Assembly (NCBI RefSeq): GCF_022539505.1
Contig: NC_061508.1
Coordinates: forward strand, 342,067,484 to 342,131,483
Reading direction: 5' to 3'
Origin: Lolium rigidum
Taxonomy: Eukaryota; Streptophyta; Magnoliopsida; Poales; Poaceae
Length of the DNA stretch: 64,000 nucleotides
Position numbers and translations under genes: made by a program. Each line of letters begins with the position of its first letter. The stretch's first letter is position 1. The notes under the pieces were generated by a model. It ran no database searches and was not told where the DNA came from. It saw only the letters and a list, made by a program, of their open reading frames with translations. Shown here piece after piece: positions 50,782 to 61,190 of this stretch.

Positions 50782-52382
50782 TGATACGTCTCCAACGTAT
50801 CGATAATTTCTTGTGTTCCATGCCACATTATTGATGTTATCTACATGTTTTATGCACACTTTATGTCATATTCGTGCATTTTCTGGAACTAACCTATTAA
50901 CAAGATGCCGAAGTGCCGATTCTTTGTTTTCTGCTGTTTTTGGTTTCGAAATCCTAGTAAAGAAATATTCTCGGAATTGGACGAAATAAAAGCCCTGAGG
51001 CCTATTTTCTCACGAAGCTTCCAGAAGACCGAAGACGAGACGAAGAGGGGCCACGGGGGAGCCAAACCCTAGGGCGGCGCGGCCCCCCCTTGGCCGCGCG
51101 GCCCTGTGGTGTGGGCCCCCCGTGCCGCCTCTTGACTTGCCCTTCCGCCTACAAATAGCCTCCGTGACGAAACCCCCAGTACCGAGAGCCACGATACGGA
51201 AAACATTGCGAGACGCCGTCGCCGCCGATCCCATCTCGGGGGATCCTGGAGATCGCCTCCGGCACCCTGCCGGAGAGGGGAATCATCTCCCGGAGGACTC
51301 TACACCGCCATGGTCGCCTCCGGAGTGATGAGTGAGTAGTCTACCCCTGGACTATGGGTCCATAGCGAGTAGCTAGATGGTTGTCTTCTCCCCATTGTGC
51401 TATCATTGTCGGATCTTGTGAGCTGCCTAACATGATCAAGATCATCTATATGTAATTCTATATGTTGCGTTTGTTGGGATCCGATGAATAGAGAATACTT
51501 GTTATGTTGATTATCAAAGTTATGCTTATGTGTTGTTTATGATCTTGCATGCTCTCCGTTATTAGTAGATGCTCTGGCCAAGTAGATGCTTTTAACTCCA
51601 AGAGGGAGTACTTATGCTCGATAGTGGGTTCATGCCGCATTGACACTGGGACGAGTGACGAAAGTTCTAAGGTTGTGTTGTCTTGTTGCCACTAGGGATA
51701 AAACATTGATGCTATGTCTAAGGATGTAGTTGTTGATTACATTACGCACCATACTTAATGCAATTGTACTGTTGCTTTGCAACTTAATGTCGGAGGGGTT
51801 CGGATGATAACTTTGAAGGTGGACTTTTTAGGCATAGATGCGAGTTGGATGGCGGTCTATGTACTTTGTCGTAATGCCCAATTAAATCTCACTATACTCA
51901 TCATGATATGTATGTGCATGGTCATGCTCTCTTTATTTGTCAATTGCCCAAGCTGTAATTTGTTCACCCAACATGCTTGTTCGTCTTATGGGAGAGACAC
52001 CTCTAGTGAGCTGTGGACCCCGGTCCAATTCTCTTACTTGAAATACAATCTACTGCAATACTTGTTTTTACTTGTTTTCTCTGCAAACAATCATCATCCA
52101 CACAATACGGTTAATCCTTTGTTACGGCAAGCCGGTGAGATTGACAACCTCACTTGTTTCGTTGGGGCAAAGTACTTTGGTTGTGTTGTGCGGGTTCCAC
52201 ATTGGCGCCGGAATCTCCGGTGTTGCGCCGCACTACATCCCGCCGCCATCAACCTTCAACGTGCTTCTTGGCTCCTCCTGGTTCGATAAACCTTGGTTTC
52301 TTTCTGAGGGAAAACTTGCTGCTGTGCGCATCATACCTTCCTCTTGGGGTTGCCCAACGAACGTGTGAAATACACGCCATCA
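50782..52382 (+). repeat. 3' LTR of the non-autonomous LTR element
   Basis: 1601 bp, aligning to the 5' LTR end to end. It ends inside the AP2/ERF gene next to GTTCT. Confidence 0.93.
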
Positions 52383-52890
52383 GTTCTCGAGCTCGAAGGC
52401 GGCGACGGCCCGACGGTGGCGCCTGTCGGACCTGCGTTGTGCCCTAAGGTTAGCAAAGAACGCGTCGGTGTTGTCGGCATCGTTGGGGAACTGCGCCCTC
52501 CACTGGCGCATCAACTGCTCGTCGCGCTCGGCGATGGCGATCCTGCGCTGCACCTGGCGGTGCCGGCGACGGTCCTCGTCGTCGACGAGGCACGGCGGCG
52601 GCGCGAGGAACTCCGCCTCCTCTAGCGATTCAACATCCGGGAAGTTCATGTCTCGCCCGGGCCGCCGAAAGCGCCACGCCGCCGCGTCGTAGGCGCGCGC
52701 CGCCAGCTCCGGCGTGTTGTACGTACCGAGGGTGAGGCGGAAGCCAGCGGCGCGTATCTCGGCGGTGAACCTACCGCTCGGACGCACTCGAACGCCACGG
52801 AAACCGGACGCCCCTCGACGACGTGGAGGCATCCTGGAGATGAATGAGCGGAGGCGGTGGCGGCGAGTGGTTGCGCCCGCACTCGTCGCT

Positions 52891-52898
52891 CTATATAG
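52891..52898 (-). promoter_or_regulatory. TATA box of the AP2/ERF gene
   Basis: CTATATAG (its own reverse complement), 59-66 bases before the start codon on the minus strand, implying a leader of about 30 bases. Confidence 0.65.
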
Positions 52899-52914
52899 CG
52901 CACGCGGGGCATGG

Positions 52915-53065
52915 CACGTGTAAGCCACGGCTACACACGTCGCACGCCGGCGTCGGCGGGGCGAGGCACGTGGAAGCGGTGGCTACACGTGGCACGACGG
53001 CGTCGACGGGTAAGAGACACGTGTGGCATGGCGGAGGGACACGTGGCACGGGGAAGGGACACGTG
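52915..53065. promoter_or_regulatory. Cluster of six CACGTG (G-box/ABRE core) motifs
   Basis: CACGTG at 52915, 52967, 52986, 53018, 53040 and 53060, within 150 bp. The cluster lies directly upstream of the AP2/ERF TATA box and also upstream of the plus-strand ORF at 53226. G-boxes bind bZIP and bHLH factors; ACACGTGGC is an ABA-response core. Several copies share a surrounding GGCACG/GACACGTG pattern, so part of the cluster arose by local duplication. Confidence 0.65.
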
Positions 53066-53084
53066 TGGCACGGCGGCGGTGGCC

Positions 53085-53228
53085 AGTACATGGCGGTGAC
53101 GGTGGTGGCCAGTACACGGCGGTGGCGGTGGCGGCGCTGGCCAGTACACGGCGGTGACGGTGGCCAGTACACGGCGGTGGCGGTGGCGGCGGTGGCCAGT
53201 ACACGGCGGTGGCGGTGGCCAGTACATG
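53085..53228. repeat. GC-rich minisatellite (GGCCAGTACACGGCGGTGG family)
   Basis: At least six irregular units of GGCCAGTACACGGCGGTG followed by variable numbers of GCGGTG. The array lies between the G-box cluster and the ORF at 53226, whose ATG is formed by the last unit (GGCCAGTACATGG). Confidence 0.8.
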
Positions 53229-53525
53229 GTGCGGAATCCGGGTCCCGTTGTCGACCCGGATATTCTTTGGTGGAGGTCTTATGGGCCACGGTCGTTTCAG
53301 AGGGAGCCGGCCCCGCCGGAGGAGGTAGCTCAGCGCATTGAAGCGGAGGACCAGCACGTTCGCCGTTACATGTACGCGTTAGACAACATGTATAGGACCG
53401 GATGGAGCGTTATGCGGGGATCTCATGTTAGCTATGCTCCCGTTGTTGTTCCGTGGCTTTGGGGGTACACCCAGCGCGGCTCGGGACCCGGTCGGCGCCC
53501 TCTAGGACCCGGTCTGCGCGGTTGA
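53226..53525 (+). CDS. Short ORF of unknown function in the CACTA system
   Basis: 99 codons from ATG 53226 (MVRNPGPVVDPDILWWRSYG) through VAQRIEAEDQHVRRYMYALD and RGSHVSYAPVVVPWLWGYTQ to TGA 53523-53525. Intact frame with normal amino-acid composition before a Gly/Arg/Pro-rich end. No domain recognised. It may be an upstream ORF or first exon of the Transposase_24-like gene that follows on the same strand 200 bases later, or an independent gene sharing the G-box region as a divergent promoter with the AP2/ERF gene. Confidence 0.5.
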   Translation: MVRNPGPVVDPDILWWRSYGPRSFQREPAPPEEVAQRIEAEDQHVRRYMYALDNMYRTGWSVMRGSHVSYAPVVVPWLWGYTQRGSGPGRRPLGPGLRG

Positions 53526-53737
53526 GTGGTTGTAGTAGTGATTGATATGTATTAGGGTTAAATAAACATGAACCCGATCTATGTATGCATGTAATTGCAC
53601 TATCTCGCTTTCAGCACTATATTATCGATCCTTAGTTAAGAACTACATATGTAACTCCATTTTCAGTTTTACGCATTATCCTTAATTTGATCATATGATG
53701 GTTCCTATGTATAGCTTGCGAGGTCGTTGTAGAAAGC

Positions 53738-54905
53738 ATGGACAGAGATGAATTTGAAGAAAATTTCATGGAGAACCTCATAGCAAACGGTACTCCGGAT
53801 GATCGCGACGACGACGTTATTCCGGATGATGGCGGTGACGATGTCACCGCAACTTATTTGAATGACTCCGGTGAGGGAGCGGAGAATATTGAGGAAGAAG
53901 ATCCTAGTGGCGCCGGTGAGGAACAAGATCATCATAATGGCTCCCGAACTGTAGTTATCACCGAGGTATATAAACTAATTAAGCCGTTGTTGATCGACTA
54001 GATGAATTAACTAATTAAATTGTACTCGACTATGAATTATTTCTTTTTTAGCCCTCCGGATCGAGCACTTCTTCGTAAAGTCGAGGAAGCGAGGCCCGGC
54101 CAAAAAGTTGGATGACGGTGTTAGGCACGACATCACCCACATCGAAAAGGATGGTAAACCGATTGCTCCGGAGAAAGGTGCAAAGGCATTTATAGCTCAA
54201 TGCGGAGTGCTTGTTAGGGACCACGTCCCGATCACCGTTCGAGAATGGCACAAGCCGAAGGGACTAGTGTTGTCTGCGAGAGGAAGAAGGTCAAGGTCTT
54301 TATATCGATGATGTAGCCAAAAACAGCATTATGGACAAGCTCATGTCACATTTCAACATAGTACCCGAAGAGGGGGTGACGCTGAAAAGGCCAAGATGGA
54401 GCGAGGCCCTCCGCGAGTTTGGCAAGAAGAAGATGGCCGAACTATTCAAGAGCCACAAGAAAAGATTGCGCCGCCTTATCAAGATAAAGAAGACTCCGGA
54501 CAATGAGAAGGTAAAAACTCACCGGGAAGAATTCGTGAAGTACAATACGGAGTCGGAAGAATTTAAGAGAAGGTCGGAAATAAATAAGGCAAATGCTTGC
54601 GTTGAAGCTATATCACCAAATTACAGGTCCAGGTGGATACGGGGCTAACCATCCTAAGTGGCAAGCAGGCTGAGGCGGAGCCCGACCAGTAAAGGGATCG
54701 GATTAGGGACACACGGTTGGATCGAACGGTGCAAGGAGTGGTTCTACGGGATTGGGGGAACGTTGGATCCGGAAACGGGGAAGTGCGTCTATAAGAAAGC
54801 TCATCTGAAGGTTCCCATTGATGCCCTGGAAAGAGCACATAGGGACGTGGAGGCGGGGTTGTTCCAGCCCGAAAGAGAGAACGATGAGCTGACACGCGCC
54901 CTTGG
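53738..54905 (+). pseudogene. Transposase_24-like (Ptta/En/Spm) CACTA second gene, truncated by Tat element 2
   Basis: ATG 53738 (MDRDEFEENFMENLIANGTP), an acidic first exon to about 53965, a GT...AG intron of about 86 bp ending at 54051, then PSGSSTSS and a basic/acidic linker. The conserved part follows: KLDDGVRHDITHIEKDGKPI, GVLVRDHVPITVREW, DKLMSHFNIVPEEG, FGKKKMAELFKSHKKRLRRL and, in another frame, WIERCKEWFYGIGGTLDPET and ALERAHRDVEAGLF. This is the plant CACTA-associated second protein (PF03004 type), the En/Spm partner of TNP2. Frame changes occur at about 54270 and 54630. The gene is cut at ...LTRALG by the LTR at 54906. Confidence 0.8.
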
Positions 54906-55799
54906 TGTCGTGGTATCGTCACGGCATATGCCATAGGGTGGCTAATCGAAGGGGCTCCTGAGAGATCTCACGGCGGTATCCGGAAGCGGGTATGGGCACG
55001 AGCGACACGGCGACGTACCCAGGTTCGAGGCCCTCCGGTGGAGGTAAAACCTCTACTCCTGCTATGAGTGTATATGGTAATCACACGAGTACAATGGTGC
55101 TCCTAGAGCTGTGTCCGGCTGGCCCCGAGAGGCTAAGGGAGACGATGGTCTCTCTCACGGAGGCAGCGGCGTAGGTAGGTGAAAGCAATAAGTGATCGAT
55201 CGTCCCCTGCACGAGAGGGGTAGTGCGGCTTATATAGGCACCGGCACTTTACATATAAGACCCTATAGTCTGCGGCCGGCTTGGCCGGCTTCGGCTTCCG
55301 CTCCTTCCCGAGGCGGTGACGTCGGGAGCCGTTGAGGCATCGTGGCTCTGTCCCATCCGGCTGCCCGGGTCAGCGGTATGGAGAGGAGGTGTCTCTGTCG
55401 CCGTCGGCCACCGTAGCCTCGTACGGCCCGTCGTAAGCCATGATGGCCTGTCCGGCGCGTGGCACTATTGCTCCACGGTGCCCCGCGCTTTACGGAAGAT
55501 GAAGTCAGCGTGGACTTTGGGAACCCGGATCTCCAACCCGGTTCCTTCCGGTGCAAGACTCGCCAGCCCTCGAGTCGGTCCGAGGTACGGACCCCCGGTC
55601 GGATATGGCTTGTAGAAGCCGGCCCGGCTACGAGCATTGGCGGCCGTAGCCGGGCCGACTAGGACCTAGAGCCGGCCGGCTTCCGGACCAGCCGGCCACG
55701 GCGCCGGCCGCTGCTCCTCGGCCGGCCTTTGCCGCGAGCCGGCCGGTGGCCAGCCGGCTGCTCCGCGTCCATTGCCCTACCCGGGGTCTTCCCCCGACA
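54906..55799 (-). repeat. 3' LTR of Tat element 2
   Basis: 894 bp with TGTCG...CGACA ends. A minus-strand TATA box CCTATATAAG lies at plus 55229-55238. Confidence 0.85.
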
Positions 55800-55813
55800 T
55801 TAGCCCCCGAAGC
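55800..55813 (-). other. Polypurine tract of Tat element 2
   Basis: Minus-strand GCTTCGGGGGCTAA immediately inside the 3' LTR; same core (CGGGGGCTA) as in Tat element 1. Confidence 0.75.
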
Positions 55814-56605
55814 TGGCAAGGTCCTGCGTTTAGAAGGACCTAGGCAGGTTTTCCCGGCTTCTTGAATATATTTGACGGCACTTGGAGGGGCCGACTGAGC
55901 ATTTTCATTCAGCCGGCTGCGCCCTCGTCCGGCTCGTTCCTGCCGGCTGCTCCCAGCCGGCCGCTTTTTACACTTGTATAGTTTTTGCTTTCTTGCAAGA
56001 TTTTATGGCGCCTCCGCCTTGCTGAAGAGTTTTGGTTCGAGTGGGGCTTTTTGTCCGGCTCCGGCTTGCTGCGCGCCGGGGTCTCCGCCGCCTCGGGCCC
56101 TGCGCCCGACTTGACCGGTCTGACGCCCGGCTCCGGCCGTCGGTTCGTCTGGTCACATCAATGTCCCTCCGGATCCGGTGCGGTAGTGGGCGACGTGGTG
56201 TGGCAGTTTCCGGTAACGGTAGCGGTCGTGGGCGACGTTAATGCGCAGAAGATCCGGGCGGCGTGGCCCATGAACGCCACTTGGAGGCCAACCGCCCGCG
56301 GCAGGAGGCTATAAATGCCGCGGGGGAGGGTACCGAGGCGGCACTTGCCCACTTCTCCTTCCTCGCGCTCCTGACTCCGTCGCTCTCCGCGCGCCCAAGC
56401 TCTTCGCTGCTCCGGCGAACGTCCTCCGCTGGCGAACTCCGGCGACCGAAACTCCACCGTTCCGCCGCCGCCGCCCCATCAATCCGACGCCACGGGGCCG
56501 CGCGTCTCGACGGAGCGTCCGCAGCCGCCGCTGTCGCCGCCGCGGTCGCAAGGTTCTTCCTCGCCGTTCCGCCTTTCTTGGTCATCTTCTTCTTCGACCT
56601 CGTCA
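55814..56605 (+). promoter_or_regulatory. Upstream region of the antisense gene in Tat element 2
   Basis: No gene. A plus-strand TATA box CTATAAATG lies at 56309-56317. The remaining 290 bases to ATG 56606 are GC-rich leader (overlapping minus-strand frames there are by-products of GC content). Confidence 0.6.
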
Positions 56606-59600
56606 ATGGCGTCCCCCAGCGGATCATGGAGGGGCTCCTACATGCGCGAGGATGACATCGAGCGCCTGGTGCGCCTCCGGCGGATCCCGCGGTCGGTGAT
56701 CACGCGGGTGCCTGGCAAGGAGGCGGAGCCCAAGCCGGAGCCCGGCGAGCGCGTCGTTTTCGGCGCGCACCTCGACCGCGGGCTGGGCCTGCCGGCTTCA
56801 ACATTCTTCCGGCGGTTCCTCGACCATTTCGGTCTTCAGCCGCACCACCTGCCGGCCAACGCGTGCGTCCTCCTGAGCTGCTACGTCGCGTTCATGGAGG
56901 CTTACGCCGGCCTGTGGCCCGACATCGACTTCTGGAGCCGGCTCTTCTACTTGAAGGCCCAAACCACCGAGGGCCGGCGACCGCCTCGATCTACACCCGG
57001 CCCGGTACGCCTTTCCCCAAAATCCCCACCGTCGATTCGGTGAAGAACTGGCAGATGTCATTCTTCTACGTGCGCAACGACGGGGCGCTTGTCGACCGGA
57101 TCAACTTGCCGGAGTTCAACCCGGCTCCTCCAGTTGGCCGGATCAATTGGAGCCACAACGCCCGCTCGACGGATCCGAACGCCGAGGTGAACCTGCTGTG
57201 GGACTTCCTGGCGACAGCCACTGATGGCGGGCTGACTGCCGAGGATCTCCTCTGCACCATCGCCGAGCGCCGGGTGCTGCCGCTCCAGATGCGCTCCCAC
57301 AAGATCGGGCATATGTCCGCCCGGTTCGATCCGAACCGGACGTCCAAGGCGCCGCTCAACAAGGCCCAGGTGGCCAGCCGGGTGAACCACATCACCAAGG
57401 CGAACCTGACGGAGAGCTGGAGCTACGGGCTGGTGCCTCGCGACAGGGAGCATCCGCCGGCGCGGGTAAGTCTCATGTCTCTGCCATTTTCCGGCTTGCG
57501 GCTGCGAGGCCGACTTCCTTTTTCTTCTGCCGACTTCCGGCTTGTCATATGTTCATGTTTTTCCTGTCTTTCTAGCTTTTTGAGCGCCAGAACGCCGAGG
57601 ACGGCGACCTGGCGACGAAGAGGTGGACGCCGGATCTCGTCGATCCGGCCGACCAAGCCGGCGAGCATGCCGGCGACGACGACCTGCCGCAGGCGCCTGA
57701 TCTAGGCGGCCAGGGGGAGCACAATCCGCCCCCTTCACCAGAGCAGCGAGGAGGAGGAGGTGGAGCCGGCGACGTCCGGCACGGGGCCCATCCCCGCCGT
57801 GCCTCTGCGTACGAGGCCGCCAAGCACCACGGCGACTTCGGCGCCCAAGGGCACGAAGCGAGCCGGCTCCACCGCCGCCTTGGAGGCGAAGGCGAAGAAA
57901 CAGCGCCGGCTGCAGCCGAAGATGGTCCCGGAGAAGGCCGGGTGAGTTCTTTTCTCTTTTTCTTGTTTGATTCCTTTTCTTTCCTTACTTTTATACTTAT
58001 TATCTCTCTGTTTATCCGGCTAGGGCCCCTATCAAGTTTGCCCAGGGCGGCGGCTCCCGGCAAGCTCCGCGCGTTGTGTCGCCGCTTCCCCGCCAGAGGA
58101 GGGAGCAGACGCCGCAGCCTTCCTCGCGCGCATCTACACCGCCGCCGTCCGCCGCAGGGACGCCTTCCTTCGCCGTGCCGCCGGCCTCGGCGCCTGATCG
58201 CGGCACGCGGGTTGAGCCGACTCGCCAAGCGACGCCGGACGACATGTTCCCGGGCCGGACTCGTCCTCTCCGGGCCCGGGCTGCTGGGGCTGGTCTGGGA
58301 ATGCCGCCGTCGACCGGAGCCGGAGCCGGCAGCTCCGCACCGCCTGCGACCGGAACCGGAGCCGGGAGGGCTGCGCCGCCCACGATTGGAGCCGGAGCCA
58401 GGCCGAGCGTGGTGGTGCTGGACGAAAGTCCGGAGGAGGCACCTCAGGCGCCGGAGGCGACTGGGCCGGCTGGGCCATCTGCTGCGCCCGGAGCGACGCC
58501 ACCACCGCAGCCGACGACGGAGGAGCCGGCCCGACAGGAGCCGGCAAGAGACGAGCCGGTGCGCACGGAGGGCGCCGACTCGCGCGCGCTGGTGAGGACG
58601 GGGACCCCAACGGCGTCACCGCAAGGCCTGCACGTGGCCAAGGGCGCACTTCTTCTTCGAGTGCCGTCCGCCTCCGACTCCAGCCTCGGCTCGGCTGCCA
58701 CCATGGAGCAGGCGTGGCTCCGCGCCGACTCCTACGAGGTGACCAGCCGGGAGGGGAACCCCGGCCAAGCATCGGTGGAGATGTTCTTCTCCGGCCTGCA
58801 GGCCAATCTCAAGGCCGGGGCAACCGAGGCCGCGGCTGACGTCGCCAAGGTGGAGGAAGCCAGCAAGGTAAGCTTCGACTGTTTTTGATCTGATTATTAT
58901 CCTGGTAGCCCTCCGAGGCATGGGCCGGCTGCTTGGAGCCGGCACGGGTTTCGCCTGATCGACTAACTTTTTCCTTTTTCCTTAGGCTGTGGCTGATCGG
59001 CGCACCGCTCTGTACAACCGCGCCGTGACCCACTACCATAAGGCCAAGCTGGACCGGGCCGACTTGGCCCGCGAGCTGGAAGCCGCCAAGGGTAAGCTCT
59101 ATGCTTCTTTCGACTTGATGTCTTGTTTTCTTTCTAATCTTGGTTGGCTAACATTTCTTTCTGGCCGTCTTGCAGTTGAAGCCGCCAAGGTCCCGCAGCT
59201 CGGAGTCGGATCTCCGAGCCGCTCGCGACCGGTGCGCCGTGAGCGAGGAGGCGGGCCGATCCGCCGCCCGCAAGCTCAAGCCGGCTGATCGGAGCCGACG
59301 CGGCTGCGCCCGCTGGAGCGAGAACCACCTTAAGGAGCTTGCTGCCCTTAAGAAGGACGGGGAGGAGAAGCCGGCGGAGCCGAGCGGGCGGCTGGACGAG
59401 GTGGAGAGGCAACGGCTGGCGCTTCAGGAGGAAGTCACCACCAAGTCCACGGAGGCCGACGGCCACCGCCAAGCGCCGGACGGAGGGGATTGGCGCGCTT
59501 GATCGCGGCTTGTCGGGTGAGTGCCTCTATGTTTCCTTCCCTTTGCCGGCTTTCGGCTGTCGGCTGCCGGCTTAGGTTGGTAGCCGGCAGCCTGAAACTT

Positions 59601-60462
59601 ATCTTTTTCGCTATCTCCATCTTCGGGCTGGGGGCGATCGGTTCGTGCCGTGCCGCCGTGCTTTTGCTTTGCTCCGTCGAAATCTCGGCTGGGGGCAGTC
59701 GGTTCGTGCCGGCTGCCGCCAGTCTTATTTTAGAGCTTCGGAATCTCCATCTTCGGGCTGGGGGCAGTTGGCTCGTGCCGGCTGCCGCCAGTCTTACTTT
59801 AGGACTTCGAAAATTTGCATTTTTCAGCTTATTTCGGCTTTTGGTGGTTTCTGACATGCTTCTTCCCGCAGCGGCCTTCCCAGAGACGCAGGATGCGGCC
59901 TTGGCAGCCGTTGGCGTTGAGCGCGAGTCCCGGAGGCGAGCGACCGGCGAGGGCAGCTCGGAGTACTTCGGCATGGAGGATCACCCGGCGTCCATGGCTG
60001 CCCGCGTCGAGCCCATCACCAAGCTCGGCCGGGAGCTTCGGAAGGCGGCCGAAGAGCTGGTGCCCATGCCGTGGCTCGAAGAGGCGGCGCCGCAAGATAT
60101 CTCTGGCCTCATCGCTGCGATGGAGCGGGCGCCGGATCGTTTCCTCGACTGGAAGGAGTCGGCCACGCGCGCCGGTGCCGACATGGCGCTGTCCTTCGTC
60201 CTCTCTTGGTACAACGAGGTGGACCTGGGGCAGCTTGAGTTCCGGCGAGCCGGCGTGGAGGACAAGCTCCCGGCCGATCTCAAGGCCGCCCGCCTTGCTC
60301 GAGCCAGCGCCATCGCCGAGTTCGTCGACAAGACCCTCTTCGTCGCGGACCCGAACCCTCCTCTCGTCCGATGGAGAGTACATGGACGATGAGGAGGCGG
60401 AGGACGTGCCCGAGGACGACCCGGCAGCCGGCTCCACCGATGCTCCTCCAGTCGGCGCTTAG
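56606..60462 (+). CDS. Antisense six-exon gene of Tat element 2 (Transposase_28-like)
   Basis: Predicted exons: 56606-57465, 57576-57941, 58024-58867, 58986-59091, 59176-59516 and 59872-60462; all introns GT...AG. Exon 1 (MASPSGSWRGSYMREDDIER) has the Transposase_28 pattern RVVFGAHLDRGLGLPASTFF, GLQPHHLPAN and EAYAGLWPDIDFWSRLF, matching exon 1 of the antisense gene in Tat element 1, then SVKNWQMSFFYVRNDGALVD. Exon 3 is long, Pro/Ala/Gly-rich. Exons 4-5 are coiled-coil-like (LYNRAVTHYHKAKLDRADLA). Exon 6 reads ITKLGRELRKAAEELVPMPW ... and an acidic tail DDEEAEDVPEDDPAAG, stop 60460-60462. Frame changes: about 56965 and 60365, others possible in exon 5. Function unknown; nuclear or particle-related roles are guesses. 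Confidence 0.75.
59600..59820 (+). repeat. Tandem repeat inside intron 5 of the antisense gene
   Basis: The unit CTTCGGGCTGGGGGCAGTCG ...GGCTGCCGCCAGTCTTA... occurs about three times (near 59622, 59685, 59752; spacing about 65 bp). It explains why this intron (355 bp) is longer than the others (82-118 bp). Confidence 0.75.
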
Positions 60463-61190
60463 TTTACTCGTCTTTTGATTGTTGCTTTTGCCAAGACAAT
60501 TTATCAAATCCCCGGGATGCCGGGTGCATATGTAAGACAATATAATTATCCTTTTATTAAGGCACACTTTAATGTGTTTGTTAATCATTTGTGTGCCGGC
60601 TTGCTTTCTTTCGACTTGTTCGCTTTTTCCTATCCGCCCCACTCTTTGGCTGTGCTCTTGCCGGTCGTACGTCCGACTTGCGATCCGTCGCCGGATCAAG
60701 AGCGGGCCGCCGAGGAGGCCGACAAGTACTTCGGTCGAACGAGCTGAATTCGGCAATCCGACACTTTATGAAAATTTGCAAGTCAATTCGCTTTTACTCT
60801 TTCCCTTAGTCGTTTTTCGCGTGCCGGCTCCCTAGACCTTACTCCCGCCAGCCGGACAGCCGGGTTGCGGTCTGTAGCTGGATCGGAAGCCGGCTGTCGG
60901 AAACCGGATCACGTTACTGATCCGACCGCGTGAGAGGGTTCAAGCCAATTGGCGAAACGAGGTAAAGTACGCGAAAAACTTGTCGGAAACGGCGCTCTTG
61001 GCGCAAGCTTTTTCATAACTTACAAAAGGGATACAAGGGATACATACATTCCTGTTCTCATGTGTAAAATGGGCGGAGCAACCTGACATTCCAGGGACGT
61101 TTAGTCTCCTCGTCAGCCTTGTCCGGCTTGTTTTTCTTAGCCTCTTGGGCATCTATGAGATAGTAGGAATCATTGCCTACTCGCCTTGCT
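60463..61190. other. Non-coding region between antisense gene and integrase in Tat element 2
   Basis: AT-richer than its surroundings; probable 3' UTRs of the two converging genes. No supported ORF. Confidence 0.55.

Larger units (their letters stand above)
45715..52382 (+). mobile_element. Non-autonomous LTR retrotransposon with 1.6-kb LTRs
   Basis: LTRs 45715-47310 and 50782-52382 (TGATACGTCTCC...CGCCATCA), 5-bp duplication GTTCT (45710-45714, 52383-52387), and primer site at 47322. The interior is only 3.5 kb, with one ORF of unknown function and no protease, RT or integrase, so it must be mobilised by a related gypsy element. The LTR sequence is of a high-copy grass family. LTR differences are many, but most are one-base changes in CTG/CAG, so age cannot be read safely from them. 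Confidence 0.95.
45635..52832 (-). pseudogene. AP2/ERF-domain protein gene split by an LTR retrotransposon
   Basis: Start ATG 52832 (MPPRRRGASGFRGVR). A single AP2/ERF domain fills residues 9-70: FRGVRVRPSGRFTAEIR, LTLGTYNTPELAARAYDAAA, W.F..PGRDMNFPDV. The charged helical tail reads EDRRRHRQVQRRIAIAERDE...FELEN up to 52383. The last 24 codons and the stop (PNTTWTENDP...ETTSDDE, TAG 45635-45637) lie left of the inserted element, in the same frame across the duplicated GTTCT; uninterrupted length is about 174 residues. AP2/ERF proteins are plant DNA-binding transcription factors. The upstream in-frame extension to 52928 is rejected because it would translate the TATA box. Probably captured by a CACTA ancestor. 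Translation into the LTR would replace the tail. Confidence 0.85.

Noticed and set aside
52833..52928. Upstream start for the AP2/ERF protein at 52928
   Set aside because: The extension would translate the TATA box and leader; the ATG at 52832 (MPPRRRG) fits the family start and the promoter.
52911..53357. Long minus-strand His/Arg/Pro-rich frames over the minisatellite
   Set aside because: Reading of the GGCGGTGG array; low complexity and no start or promoter.
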